This document shows positions 45,269 through 53,656 of a stretch of 64,000 nt of DNA, piece by piece. Each line of letters begins with the position of its first letter. Within the stretch, counting starts at the first letter, position 1. The notes under the pieces are model-generated. The model did no database searches. It was not told where the DNA came from and saw only the letters and a program-made list of their open reading frames with translations. The translations under genes were made by a program, and so were the position numbers. Origin of the DNA: Sphingorhabdus sp. EL138 (GTDB lineage: Bacteria; Pseudomonadota; Alphaproteobacteria; Sphingomonadales; Sphingomonadaceae); the NCBI RefSeq assembly GCF_900258045.1, contig NZ_OGVD01000002.1:372001-436000 (forward strand). Reading direction: 5' to 3'.

Positions 45269-46282
45269 ATGGACGCACGTGGCGGAATTGGCGGCAGCTT
45301 GGCCGGAGTAGATGTGATCGAGGAAATTCATCGCCTGCGCAAAGAGCGCAATGCGATCATCTTGGCCCATTATTACCAGAAACCGGAAATTCAGGATATT
45401 GCCGATTTTGTCGGCGATAGTCTGGAGCTTTCCCGCAAGGCTGCGGAAACCGATGCCGACGTCATCGCCTTTTGCGGGGTGAAATTCATGGCGGAAACGG
45501 CGAAAATCCTGTCTCCAGAGAAGATTGTCGTGTTGCCGGACATGGACGCCGGGTGCAGTCTCGAAGACAGTTGTCCGCCAGACAAGTTCAAGGCATTTCG
45601 CGATGAACATCCCGACCATATCGCGCTGACCTATATTAACTGCTCGGCCGAGGTGAAGGCGCTGTCCGATATTATCGTGACCAGTTCTTCCGCGGAACAT
45701 ATTCTCTCGCAAATTCCGAAGGATCAGAAGATCATCTTTGGCCCGGACAAGCATCTGGGCGGCTATATCGCCAAGAAAACCGGCCGCGACATGCTGCTGT
45801 GGCCCGGCGTCTGCATTGTCCATGAGGCGTTTAGCGAGACAGAACTTCTCAAGTTGCAAACCCAGCATCCCGATGCGCCGGTGGCGGCCCATCCCGAATG
45901 CCCGGCCTATATTTTGGATCATGCCGATATGGTCGGTTCGACGAGCGCGATTTTGAAATATGCCAAGGAATTTGAAGGCGATACAATCATCATCGCGACC
46001 GAACCGCATATCATCCACCAGATGGAAAAAGCGGTGCCGGAAAAGAATTTCATCGGCGCGCCCGGTGCGGATGGCAACTGCAATTGTAATATCTGTCCCT
46101 ATATGGCGCTCAACACGATGGAAAAACTCTATGTCGCACTGCGCGATCTGGAACCACGCATCGAGATGGACGAGGAGCTGCGCCTGCAGGCCCGCAAGTC
46201 GATCGACAAGATGATGGAAATGGCCAGCGCCACCGTGGGGCAGGGTGATTTGGGACCGGCTGATTTAGCGCATGAGGGGTAG
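45269..46282 (+). CDS. nadA: Quinolinate synthase A
   Basis: 337 aa. 4Fe-4S dehydratase family: AHYYQKPEIQDIADFVGDSL at the N-terminus, DAGCSLEDSCPPD, HPECPAYI and CNCNICPYMALNTMEKL. It condenses iminoaspartate with dihydroxyacetone phosphate to give quinolinate. The NadB partner that makes iminoaspartate is encoded in part at the far end of the window. The next NAD gene is nadC, with a secreted protein gene in between. Confidence 0.96.
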   Translation: MDARGGIGGSLAGVDVIEEIHRLRKERNAIILAHYYQKPEIQDIADFVGDSLELSRKAAETDADVIAFCGVKFMAETAKILSPEKIVVLPDMDAGCSLEDSCPPDKFKAFRDEHPDHIALTYINCSAEVKALSDIIVTSSSAEHILSQIPKDQKIIFGPDKHLGGYIAKKTGRDMLLWPGVCIVHEAFSETELLKLQTQHPDAPVAAHPECPAYILDHADMVGSTSAILKYAKEFEGDTIIIATEPHIIHQMEKAVPEKNFIGAPGADGNCNCNICPYMALNTMEKLYVALRDLEPRIEMDEELRLQARKSIDKMMEMASATVGQGDLGPADLAHEG

Positions 46283-46319
46283 CGGTTAACTGCCAATCAC
46301 CTGTTCAGGGAGGGACAGC

Positions 46320-47054
46320 ATGATAGTGCGAAAACCGATCAAGACTGTTTTGGCGGCCTTTGTAGCCGCAGGTCTTTGTCTGCCTTCTGTTACTCTTGCG
46401 ATGGATGATGAAAATGTCCCGTCCTCGGCGACTTGTGAAGAGATATTAAAATCACCCGATCAGTCGGAAATTCCAAGAGCGGAGCCTGTCGCTATTCCGG
46501 GGGAATATCGCGATATTGCCAGTTCCACTATATCTACGATGAAAATCAATATGTTAAGTGGCGGAGTTACATGCTTCGATGTCAGGGACTGGAGTGTGGT
46601 CGAACAGTTTTGGATTAGCGGGGACGGACGCTTCTTTGGCTTCCATACATTTGGTTTGGAAGCAGACGGGCACTACGTGATTGATCGTATAGCGCCCGAC
46701 ATAATATTGGAAACAGGTCTCAGGCCGGTATTCTCGGATGACGCGACAATGTTCGCTGCTGCCCAGAGAACCGGAGCTGGCTGGGGGAATCTGGAAGGGC
46801 TTGGCGTTTGGCGCGTGGGGCCAGATGGCACGGAATCTGTATATAAGTTCAACAATGGATTGCTCGACGGGCTGGATTGGCGGGTGGACAGCTGGATCGG
46901 GAATGATGAAGTGCGCCTATCGACCGTTCATGAGTTTGCATTGGGTGAGGACGGAGACTCTTTTGAAGAGATTCTGGCACAATCCAAGCGTTATGACTAT
47001 CGGTTGATAGAACGCGGAGCAGATTGGGAATTGGAAGATATTGATGAGCCATAG
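46320..47054 (+). CDS. Hypothetical secreted protein between nadA and nadC
   Basis: 244 aa with a signal peptide (about 1-28, LCLPSVTLA, then MDDE). Mature protein contains an early cysteine pair (ATCEEI, VTCFDV), several WSV/GRFFGF-type beta strands and an acidic C-terminus. No family recognised. Start ATG 46320 is preceded by AGGGAGGG, a strong ribosome-binding site. It lies three bases before nadC and 37 bp after nadA, so it is probably in the same transcript, but an envelope protein has no obvious NAD role. Confidence 0.78.
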   Translation: MIVRKPIKTVLAAFVAAGLCLPSVTLAMDDENVPSSATCEEILKSPDQSEIPRAEPVAIPGEYRDIASSTISTMKINMLSGGVTCFDVRDWSVVEQFWISGDGRFFGFHTFGLEADGHYVIDRIAPDIILETGLRPVFSDDATMFAAAQRTGAGWGNLEGLGVWRVGPDGTESVYKFNNGLLDGLDWRVDSWIGNDEVRLSTVHEFALGEDGDSFEEILAQSKRYDYRLIERGADWELEDIDEP

Positions 47055-47057
47055 TTT

Positions 47058-47906
47058 ATGACCTTCACTCTGGACCGTTTCGACCTCGAGGCCTTTGTGG
47101 CTTCTACCCTCGCTGAAGACCTCGGCCCCACCGGCCGCGATGTCACGTCTGAAGCCGTGATCCCGGAGGATGCCATCTTTACCGGCGTGATGGATAGCCG
47201 CCATGACGCGGTTATCGCCGGTCTGCCGATAGCCGAGGCGTTTTTCCGGTCTCTTGATCCTGATGTCGAAATAGAAATCCTCGCAGCGGAAGGCGAAGCG
47301 GTTGAGGCGGGCACCGATATCATGCGGCTGAAAGGCAAAGGTCGCGCGATGCTGACGGCCGAGCGCGGCGCGCTGAATACGGTGCAGCATCTCACCGGCA
47401 TTGCCAGCATAACCAACGAATATGTCCGCAAGATTGTCGGCACCGGTTGTACCCTGCTCGACACGCGCAAGACTATACCCGGCCTGCGCGTGCTGGAGAA
47501 ATATGCGACCCGCATGGGCGGGGCGGAGAATCATCGCATGGGTCTGTGGGACGCGGCGATGATCAAGGACAATCATGTCGCCGTCGCTGGCGATATCAGC
47601 GAAGCGGTGAAGCGCGCCGTAGATGCCGGGATTGAACGGATCATCGTCGAAGTGGACCGGGTTGATCAGATCGAACCGGCGCTGGCGGCAGGCGCGACGC
47701 ATCTCTTACTCGACAATATGGAGCCGGCCACTTTGCGAGGGGCGGTAACCCTGATCGGCGGCCGCGTGGTCACGGAAGCATCCGGCGGCGTAACGCTCGA
47801 AACCATCTTCGACAAGGCAGACACGGGTGTGGACTTTATATCAGTCGGCCGTCTCACGCAGTCGGCGCCGGCAGCTGATATCGGGCTGGACTTTGCGCAA
47901 GTGTAA
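47058..47906 (+). CDS. nadC: Nicotinate-nucleotide diphosphorylase (carboxylating)
   Basis: 282 aa. Quinolinate phosphoribosyltransferase: EDLGPTGRDVTSEAVIPED near the N-terminus, LNTVQHLTGIAS, LDTRKTIPGLR, KDNHV and LDNM are the family motifs. It turns quinolinate and PRPP into nicotinate mononucleotide. The start follows the secreted protein gene by three bases. Confidence 0.96.
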   Translation: MTFTLDRFDLEAFVASTLAEDLGPTGRDVTSEAVIPEDAIFTGVMDSRHDAVIAGLPIAEAFFRSLDPDVEIEILAAEGEAVEAGTDIMRLKGKGRAMLTAERGALNTVQHLTGIASITNEYVRKIVGTGCTLLDTRKTIPGLRVLEKYATRMGGAENHRMGLWDAAMIKDNHVAVAGDISEAVKRAVDAGIERIIVEVDRVDQIEPALAAGATHLLLDNMEPATLRGAVTLIGGRVVTEASGGVTLETIFDKADTGVDFISVGRLTQSAPAADIGLDFAQV

Positions 47907-47942
47907 GTTAGGTTCGGGGCTTCTTTGGCAAGGGAGACCATC

Positions 47943-48368
47943 ATGCGGCCAACATCAATCATACGGTTTGAACGCTTTTATCTGGGAGCCTTGGCTCTGG
48001 GTCTGGTAGGCAATGTCTTTAACTGGAATAATGCGATCTCAATGCTTGAAACTGATCCAAGCACGGCCGCTATGGGGCCTGGTTTTCTGGTTTTTTCAAT
48101 TGCATTTGGCCTCGTTATTTCGCTTTTGTTATGGTTTCTCGCGGCACGCAAGGCGGTGGGTGTAGCCAAATGGATTATCACGGTTTTCTTTGGGTTCGGC
48201 CTGATCTCTGTTCCTTTTTCATTTAATCAGTTAAGCGGGCTGGCGATCGCAACATCGATGGTCACCATAGCGTTGCAAGCCATAGCAGTTTACATGCTGT
48301 TCCGGCCCGATGCGAAAAAATGGTTCGCCGGGGAAAAGACGGTGGATCTGGAAAAAACCTTTGAATGA
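47943..48368 (+). CDS. Hypothetical four-helix membrane protein
   Basis: 141 aa from ATG 47943, with GGGAG upstream; TTG 47925 would add six residues. Four hydrophobic segments (about 14-29, 49-69, 78-97, 105-125, including VFSIAFGLVISLLLWFLAA), cytoplasmic acidic C-terminus (EKTVDLEKTFE). No family recognised beyond small membrane proteins. It follows nadC by 36 bp and may share its transcript. Confidence 0.75.
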   Translation: MRPTSIIRFERFYLGALALGLVGNVFNWNNAISMLETDPSTAAMGPGFLVFSIAFGLVISLLLWFLAARKAVGVAKWIITVFFGFGLISVPFSFNQLSGLAIATSMVTIALQAIAVYMLFRPDAKKWFAGEKTVDLEKTFE

Positions 48369-48410
48369 GGCGGTTCACAGGGCGTCTTATCGTCTGCCGG
48401 ATGTGTTCGA

Positions 48411-49115
48411 ATGAAAGCCATATTCGCGCTGATTTTTCTTGTTTTACCGACTTTGGTCCAAGCACAATCCTATCAATGCCGCGCTCCGTCGCTGACTGAT
48501 CCTGCCGCGCCAGCGCGCAAACCTGCTGCTGAACTGCGACGGGTTAGGCCGGTTTCCGGTTATACGCTGGCGATGAGCTGGTCGCCGGAATTTTGCCGCC
48601 TTCGCAAGGATGATCGTCGCCACAAAAGCCAATGCAGCGGTGATGATGGCAGTTTCGGTTTCATTCTGCACGGGCTGTGGCCGGATGCGCAGGGGGCCAG
48701 CTATCCGCAATGGTGCCGTGCGACCAAAGCATTGCCACCCGCAATTGTGAAGCGCAATTACTGCATGATGCCATCGCCCCGTCTGATGGCACGGCAATGG
48801 AGCAAGCATGGCACCTGTATGGCTAATCGGCCGGAAACTTACTTCCGGATTTCGCGGATCATGTTTGGAGCGGTGGAGTTTCCCAATATGGACCGGCTGT
48901 CGCGCAAACCACTGACCGCCGGTGCGTTGCGTGATGCGTTCGCGGCGGCCAATGATGGGCTGAAAGCCGATATGATACGGCTGAAAGTCAATCGGCGGGG
49001 GTGGCTGGAAGAAGTGCGAATATGCCTTGGCAAGAGCTTTCGGCCCCAGCGCTGCCCAAGAAGCATGCGAGGTTTAAAGGATAACAGATCGATTAAAATC
49101 TGGCGGGGAACCTAA
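48411..49115 (+). CDS. Secreted ribonuclease T2 family protein
   Basis: 234 aa with a signal peptide (1-18, VLPTLVQAQ). RNase T2 site I is present (FILHGLWPD, His87). Site II reads RQWSKHGTC with His133, where family members usually have HEW or an acidic residue at the Glu position; here it is Arg-Gln. The catalytic Glu is therefore apparently replaced, which may lower activity. Periplasmic or extracellular RNA scavenging is the usual role. Its stop codon overlaps the convergent HxlR gene's stop (CTAA). Confidence 0.88.
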   Translation: MKAIFALIFLVLPTLVQAQSYQCRAPSLTDPAAPARKPAAELRRVRPVSGYTLAMSWSPEFCRLRKDDRRHKSQCSGDDGSFGFILHGLWPDAQGASYPQWCRATKALPPAIVKRNYCMMPSPRLMARQWSKHGTCMANRPETYFRISRIMFGAVEFPNMDRLSRKPLTAGALRDAFAAANDGLKADMIRLKVNRRGWLEEVRICLGKSFRPQRCPRSMRGLKDNRSIKIWRGT

Positions 49116-49450
49116 GCCTGCGAGTCATCAAGTTGACTAGTCCACTTGCGGGACCAATTGTCGAGTTCTGTCATTTGTGCACCAAGCTCTGCACCAAGCG
49201 CGGTATAGCTATAGCCGCCGGTATCATGACTGATAATTTCAAAATCTCTTAACTCGCGCAAACGGCTGTTGAGCGTAGTGGGAGAGATGTCGCCGCATTG
49301 TTTTTGCAAGTCCCTAAAGGTCAGGGGGCGATCTCTTAACTCCCACATGATGCGCAATGTCCAGCGCTTGCCGAGCATGTCGAGCAATATCATGATCGGC
49401 CGACCGGTGGTGGAACCTCTTGCCTTATCTATGTTTTTAACGGGCATCAA
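49112..49450 (-). CDS. HxlR family transcriptional regulator
   Basis: 112 aa. HxlR winged helix: MILLDMLGKRWTLRIMWELRDRPLTFRDLQ, then SPTTLNSRLRELRDFEIISH. These dimeric regulators commonly control a divergent oxidoreductase or detoxification gene. Here the divergent gene encodes a carboxymuconolactone decarboxylase family protein, and two CTACA-N5-TGTAG dyads lie in the 69-bp region between them. The effector is unknown. Confidence 0.92.
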   Translation of the reverse strand: MMPVKNIDKARGSTTGRPIMILLDMLGKRWTLRIMWELRDRPLTFRDLQKQCGDISPTTLNSRLRELRDFEIISHDTGGYSYTALGAELGAQMTELDNWSRKWTSQLDDSQA

Positions 49451-49463
49451 AGGCCTTTCTTGA

Positions 49464-49482
49464 CGCTACAAAATATGTAGCG
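49464..49482. promoter_or_regulatory. Operator dyad 1 in the HxlR/CMD divergent promoter
   Basis: CGCTACA (49464-49470) and TGTAGCG (49476-49482) are perfect 7-bp inverted arms with an AAATA spacer. Together with the second dyad it sits between the HxlR start (49450) and the CMD start (49520), the position expected for a regulator controlling both genes. Confidence 0.65.
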
Positions 49483-49490
49483 TATCTATA

Positions 49491-49505
49491 CTACATTATT
49501 TGTAG
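49491..49505. promoter_or_regulatory. Operator dyad 2 in the HxlR/CMD divergent promoter
   Basis: CTACA (49491-49495) and TGTAG (49501-49505) repeat the core of dyad 1 with the same 5-bp spacer (TTATT). The centres of the two dyads are 25 bp apart, close to two and a half helical turns. The shared core argues for binding by the same regulator, most simply the HxlR protein. Confidence 0.65.
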
Positions 49506-49519
49506 CACGGAGATACGCG

Positions 49520-50068
49520 ATGAGCAATGTTCTGAAACCCCTGACACCACCATATGATCCGGAAATCGCAGCGGTTCTCGCCGGTTATCCGCAGCAGGAT
49601 GGCTATATTCTCAGCCTGTTCCGGACCTTTGCCAACAGCATGCGGTTTTTGAGAAAGGCCGTACCCAATCTGCTCGATAAGGATAGTGCGCTGCCGCTGC
49701 GCGAGCGAGAGATTGTCATTTTACGAACGACGGCCAAGCTGGATTGCGAATATGAGTGGGGCGTCCATGTTGCGATTTTTGCCAAGGCGGCAGGATTGAG
49801 TGACGCACAGGTCGCAGCGACCCGAAACGGTGCGGTGAATGAGGTAGTCTGGAGTGAATCAGAAAGCTTGCTGATTCGTTGTGTCGATAATCTATGTGAT
49901 CGAGGAAGCGTCGCGGATGCCCAGTTGGCGGATTTCCAAAAGATGTGGTCATTGGATGCACAGCTCGAAATTATGGCCCTGTGCGGGACGTATCATACGG
50001 TCAGTTTTGTCGCCAATAGTGCGCGTCTGGACAATGAGGATTTCGGTACACTGTTCCCGGGATGCTAG
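49520..50068 (+). CDS. Carboxymuconolactone decarboxylase family protein
   Basis: 182 aa. AhpD/CMD-like alpha-helical fold (LPLREREIVILRTTAKLDCEYEWGVHVAIFAKAAGLSD), with Cys75 and His82 in the conserved CEYEWGVH region rather than the CxxC of AhpD. It may be a decarboxylase-like or peroxide-related enzyme; the missing CxxC argues against AhpD-type activity. Start ATG 49520 with CGGAGA upstream. It is divergent from HxlR and its stop overlaps that of DUF4112 at CTAG (50065-50068). Confidence 0.87.
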   Translation: MSNVLKPLTPPYDPEIAAVLAGYPQQDGYILSLFRTFANSMRFLRKAVPNLLDKDSALPLREREIVILRTTAKLDCEYEWGVHVAIFAKAAGLSDAQVAATRNGAVNEVVWSESESLLIRCVDNLCDRGSVADAQLADFQKMWSLDAQLEIMALCGTYHTVSFVANSARLDNEDFGTLFPGC

Positions 50069-50487
50069 CCTTCCAGAGTGCGTGTGCCCGGATGATGTTT
50101 GTCGAGATGTTTGCGGACTATCCGTAAATTCCGGGTGTTGGAGCGCCAGAGAAAATCGAAAACGTCGCCTGCCAGTGGAATTGCCCCAAGCGCCGTATCA
50201 ATGCCGACATTGGCGGCCATACGGGACAATTGCCATTTGGACATGCCCAGATTGCGGGCTTCCCAGACGATATAGGCACCCATCACGGCGGTGACAATAT
50301 CGCCAACTACGGGGATCAGTCCGACCAGTGAATCAAGTCCGATAGGCTTGTTTATGCCGGGGATAACAAAAGCCCTTTCGAGAACCTTTTCCATGGCTTC
50401 GACGCGGTTGCGAACGGCTTGCGGATCACGGCTGACATCCGGTAATTGTTCGGCCAAGCGTTTCAACTGTTCTTCCGAAATCGCCAT
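50065..50487 (-). CDS. DUF4112 domain protein
   Basis: 140 aa from ATG 50487, which has GGAGGG a few bases upstream; ATG 50517 would add ten residues without a ribosome-binding site. DUF4112 core: GLDSLVGLIPVVGDIVTAVMGAYI and GMSKWQLSRMAANVGIDTALGAIPLAGDVFD, two amphipathic hydrophobic hairpins. Function unknown; it probably associates with the inner membrane. It lies just after the two solute-binding lipoprotein genes and may share their transcript. Confidence 0.85.
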   Translation of the reverse strand: MAISEEQLKRLAEQLPDVSRDPQAVRNRVEAMEKVLERAFVIPGINKPIGLDSLVGLIPVVGDIVTAVMGAYIVWEARNLGMSKWQLSRMAANVGIDTALGAIPLAGDVFDFLWRSNTRNLRIVRKHLDKHHPGTRTLEG

Positions 50488-50519
50488 GCGCCCTCCCGCT
50501 ATGTTACTGCTATTCATGT

Positions 50520-52037
50520 TTAAGATATAGGAATGCCAACCAGCGGATTCAATGGATGCCAGCCACGGGGGTTGACCGCAAAGCCGCGCTGGCCGGGTCG
50601 ACTGATCGACCAGCGAACCGGCACGGCCAGGGGAATATAGTTGTAATGCTGAACGAGAAGGACTTCGGCTTCGGCGTAGAGCCTGGCCTTGATTTCCAAA
50701 TTTGTTGCGGCATTGGCCTCGGCAATTTTCGCATCGGCGTCATTCAGGCAAACCGGTGTTTCGGCGCATGTCAGACGAGATAGAAACCAATGCGCACTGT
50801 CATAGGGGGCAATTTCATCGATCAGGCTGACATCAGCGTCTTCGCCCAGGGCAACCTTGCGGGCATCCAGGCCGACACGCCGCAAATCTGATTGAATGCG
50901 CAGGAACAGTATGTCCGCGCCCGCGGCATCGGGGATGGCGACGGCTAAGGGAAGAACGGGCCCTTCCAGCGCCTCCCATCGCCGTATATGCTCGCGCACG
51001 AATGCCTGTCGGTCTTGCATGGACATATCTGCCCATTCCGGCCGTGCGTTGATGCCGGTGGCATTTAATGCATCCGGAATGATCTTTTGACGGCTTTGCC
51101 AAGCGGTCACCTTGGGGAAAGATGTCAACAGAGCCGGGCGATCAATGGCCATGGACAACACTTCCCGATTGTCGGGTAAAGACCAAAATCCGTTCATCCT
51201 CAGAAATTTGAGGCCGAACAGGCCGGCAACGGGATTAAGCCGCATGTCATTGCTGCTCACACCTGCTTCATCCACCAGCGGTAGATGATGAAATTGCCCG
51301 TTCAGGACCAAATCCGTGTAGCCTGCAGTATAGCGGGCGAGGGCCTTTGCGGCACTTTCGCTGCGCAGCGAAACTCGCCGTGGGTCGTCAGAGGGCTCGT
51401 TTTCCTGCGTTTCCTCATTCCCTTCCTCTCCGTCTTCATCTGACGCGACCTGGTTGAATATCCCCAATGTGTACGCACGATTACTGTCCAGCTCACTCAT
51501 CGGCCCGGCGCCATGGCCCGAGCGAAACAAACCCATTTCCGGTTGCGCCATAAGCTGAAGAAAGTTCGGGCTGGGAGAATTGAGCCTAATCTCTATTACG
51601 CGGCCGGTCATAGATATAATCTCGTCAATGACCTGGAGGTCTTTGCCCAATCTACTCGGCTGGAGTTCGGTGACACGCTCGCGGAGCAGCGTCGCAATCC
51701 GTTCGGAGGTAACCTGACGGCCATCGTCCCATTTCGCTTCGTTGAGGCGGAAAATATAACTGAGGCCATCATCTGTAACGATCCAGCGGGCAGCGAGAGC
51801 CGGCACAACCCGGCCCTGTTCATCAAAAGTGACCAAGCCTCTTGCGATTGCAGCACGCGCCGTCGCAGATGCATAATTCAGCCTGATCCCGACGGGTTTG
51901 ATGACGGGCTCACCGTCCTCGATCACCGTAACCCGCGCGCGGTCTTCATCTCCCGCGACGCTGCAGGATGCGAGAGCGAGCGATCCCGCCACGAGAGCGG
52001 CAAAGACTTTGAACCAAGAGTACCGATTATGACTCAT
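50520..52037 (-). CDS. Family 5 extracellular solute-binding lipoprotein (second of pair)
   Basis: 505 aa. Lipobox LALASC (Cys24). SBP_bac_5 (peptide/nickel/oligosaccharide-binding) fold, with PALAARWIVTDDGLSYIFRL near the N-terminus and the long C-terminal lobe. An acidic insert (about residues 204-220, DEDGEEGNEETQENEPSDD) is unusual. It overlaps the preceding binding-protein gene by four bases (ATGA). No ABC permease or ATPase gene is nearby on either side, so its partner transporter must lie elsewhere or it serves another role. Confidence 0.87.
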   Translation of the reverse strand: MSHNRYSWFKVFAALVAGSLALASCSVAGDEDRARVTVIEDGEPVIKPVGIRLNYASATARAAIARGLVTFDEQGRVVPALAARWIVTDDGLSYIFRLNEAKWDDGRQVTSERIATLLRERVTELQPSRLGKDLQVIDEIISMTGRVIEIRLNSPSPNFLQLMAQPEMGLFRSGHGAGPMSELDSNRAYTLGIFNQVASDEDGEEGNEETQENEPSDDPRRVSLRSESAAKALARYTAGYTDLVLNGQFHHLPLVDEAGVSSNDMRLNPVAGLFGLKFLRMNGFWSLPDNREVLSMAIDRPALLTSFPKVTAWQSRQKIIPDALNATGINARPEWADMSMQDRQAFVREHIRRWEALEGPVLPLAVAIPDAAGADILFLRIQSDLRRVGLDARKVALGEDADVSLIDEIAPYDSAHWFLSRLTCAETPVCLNDADAKIAEANAATNLEIKARLYAEAEVLLVQHYNYIPLAVPVRWSISRPGQRGFAVNPRGWHPLNPLVGIPIS

Positions 52038-53578
52038 TTTTTTCTTATACGCAGAGTCCGGCTGGGATGCACATTGGAAATATTATCCTGCCATCCCTCA
52101 ATCCGTTCGCTGACAAGAGAGCGGGTCACGTAAAAATAGAGCGGTAATATCGGCATATCCTTGATCAAAATTTCGTCCGCTCGGCGCATAAGTGCGTTTC
52201 TCTCGTCCGGATTGGCCGTTCTGATCGCGCGCGCTACAATCGCATCATAAGCCGGGTTGTCATATCCCGAATAATTACCGGAACCGTTGGCGGCTTGATG
52301 TACTGTCAGGAAATTTTCGGCAATTGGCAAATCAGCGATCCAGCCAGACCGGGCGAGCGTAAAATCATGGTTCCTAAGCGCAGCGAAATGGAGCGCTGCC
52401 TCGCTGTTGAAGAGGCTGGCTTGTACATTCAGGGGTTTCCACATCGCAGCCAGCGCCACTGAAACACGGCGATGTTCGGCGGAACTGTTAAACCGGATTT
52501 CAAATTTTAGCGGATTGGTAGAATTGTAGCCGGACGCTTCCAGCAACTGACGCGCAGTGGCTAACCGCCTTTCGCGAGGCCACTCGGCCCACACGGGCTT
52601 TGCACTGACGCTTCCGGTCAGATCAGCTGGCAACAGATTCCACGCCGGTACATTGCCAATGCCAATCACTTTGTCGGCGATCCATGCTCTTTCCACTGCC
52701 ATCGACAGGGCAGTTCGAACACGGCTGTCATCAAAGGGTGCCTTGCGGGTGTTAAATGCAAAATAGTAGCTGCCGAGATAGGGTATGCTGCGCGCCAGAC
52801 CGGGATGGTGTTCGTTCAGCCATTGATGTCGGCTCGCCGGATAATCGGCAGCGATATCGGCACCGCCTGCCAGGATGAGCCGCATAGCGGACAGGCTGTC
52901 ATCCATCGGTTTCCATATGATGCTTGGCGTGGGTGCCGGCTCGTCATGCCATTCAGGATTGCGTATCATGCGCGCATGATCGTTCAATTTCCAGGTTGCC
53001 AGCTGGTATGGACCGCTGGTGACCAAGGGACGCTCGCTGGTCCATTTATCACCTTTCTGTTCCACAAGGTGCAGTGGCAAGGCGGCTATTGCCGGATGCG
53101 CCAACAGAACCGGCAGAGAAGGGGCGGGTGCGCGCAGTGTCACTATAACCGTGGAATCGCCATCCGCTGCAACGGCTGTGATATTTTCAAACAGAGCTTT
53201 CGTGGGCGACGCAGTCTCGGGAGCCTGCAGGCGATCCCATATCCGGCTGAAAAGGGCCGCATCAAAGCCGGTACGGTCGGAAAAGCGCAGGCCGCCGCGA
53301 AGTTGGAAGCTCCACCGCAATCCGTCCTCTGAAACAGTCCAGCTTTCCGCCAGTCCCGGTTCTGCACCACCGGTGGCGTTCAGCCGTGTCAGCCCTTCAA
53401 ACTGGTCGGCTGCTATGCGCAGCGATGACAGGTCAGAGATTTTCTGTGGATCGAGGCCTTTTATCTCTGAATCGGACAACCGGACAATTTGATCTGGTCC
53501 AGGCATGATATCCGCATTGTCCCGGCTGCCGCATCCGGCCAAAAAAAGGATAAACCCCAAAAAAGCGAGTAAGCGCAT
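52034..53578 (-). CDS. Family 5 extracellular solute-binding lipoprotein (first of pair)
   Basis: 514 aa. Lipobox LFLAGC (Cys16). Canonical SBP_bac_5 features: LDPQKISDLSSLRIAADQFEGL, PGLAESWTVSEDGLRWSFQLR, LPLYFYVTRSLVS near the C-terminus. Probably periplasmic, anchored to a membrane. It shares only modest similarity with the adjacent 505-aa protein, so the pair is an old duplication or distinct proteins. Divergent from the HsaA-like flavoenzyme with 78 bp between. The operon has no transport partners. Confidence 0.88.
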   Translation of the reverse strand: MRLLAFLGFILFLAGCGSRDNADIMPGPDQIVRLSDSEIKGLDPQKISDLSSLRIAADQFEGLTRLNATGGAEPGLAESWTVSEDGLRWSFQLRGGLRFSDRTGFDAALFSRIWDRLQAPETASPTKALFENITAVAADGDSTVIVTLRAPAPSLPVLLAHPAIAALPLHLVEQKGDKWTSERPLVTSGPYQLATWKLNDHARMIRNPEWHDEPAPTPSIIWKPMDDSLSAMRLILAGGADIAADYPASRHQWLNEHHPGLARSIPYLGSYYFAFNTRKAPFDDSRVRTALSMAVERAWIADKVIGIGNVPAWNLLPADLTGSVSAKPVWAEWPRERRLATARQLLEASGYNSTNPLKFEIRFNSSAEHRRVSVALAAMWKPLNVQASLFNSEAALHFAALRNHDFTLARSGWIADLPIAENFLTVHQAANGSGNYSGYDNPAYDAIVARAIRTANPDERNALMRRADEILIKDMPILPLYFYVTRSLVSERIEGWQDNISNVHPSRTLRIRKK

Positions 53579-53656
53579 TCCACTACCAGTAAATGTTTTT
53601 ACTGGATGGACAAATAGTAACTCTTATGGTCACGCTAGTTTTTTGGAGATTCTCAG

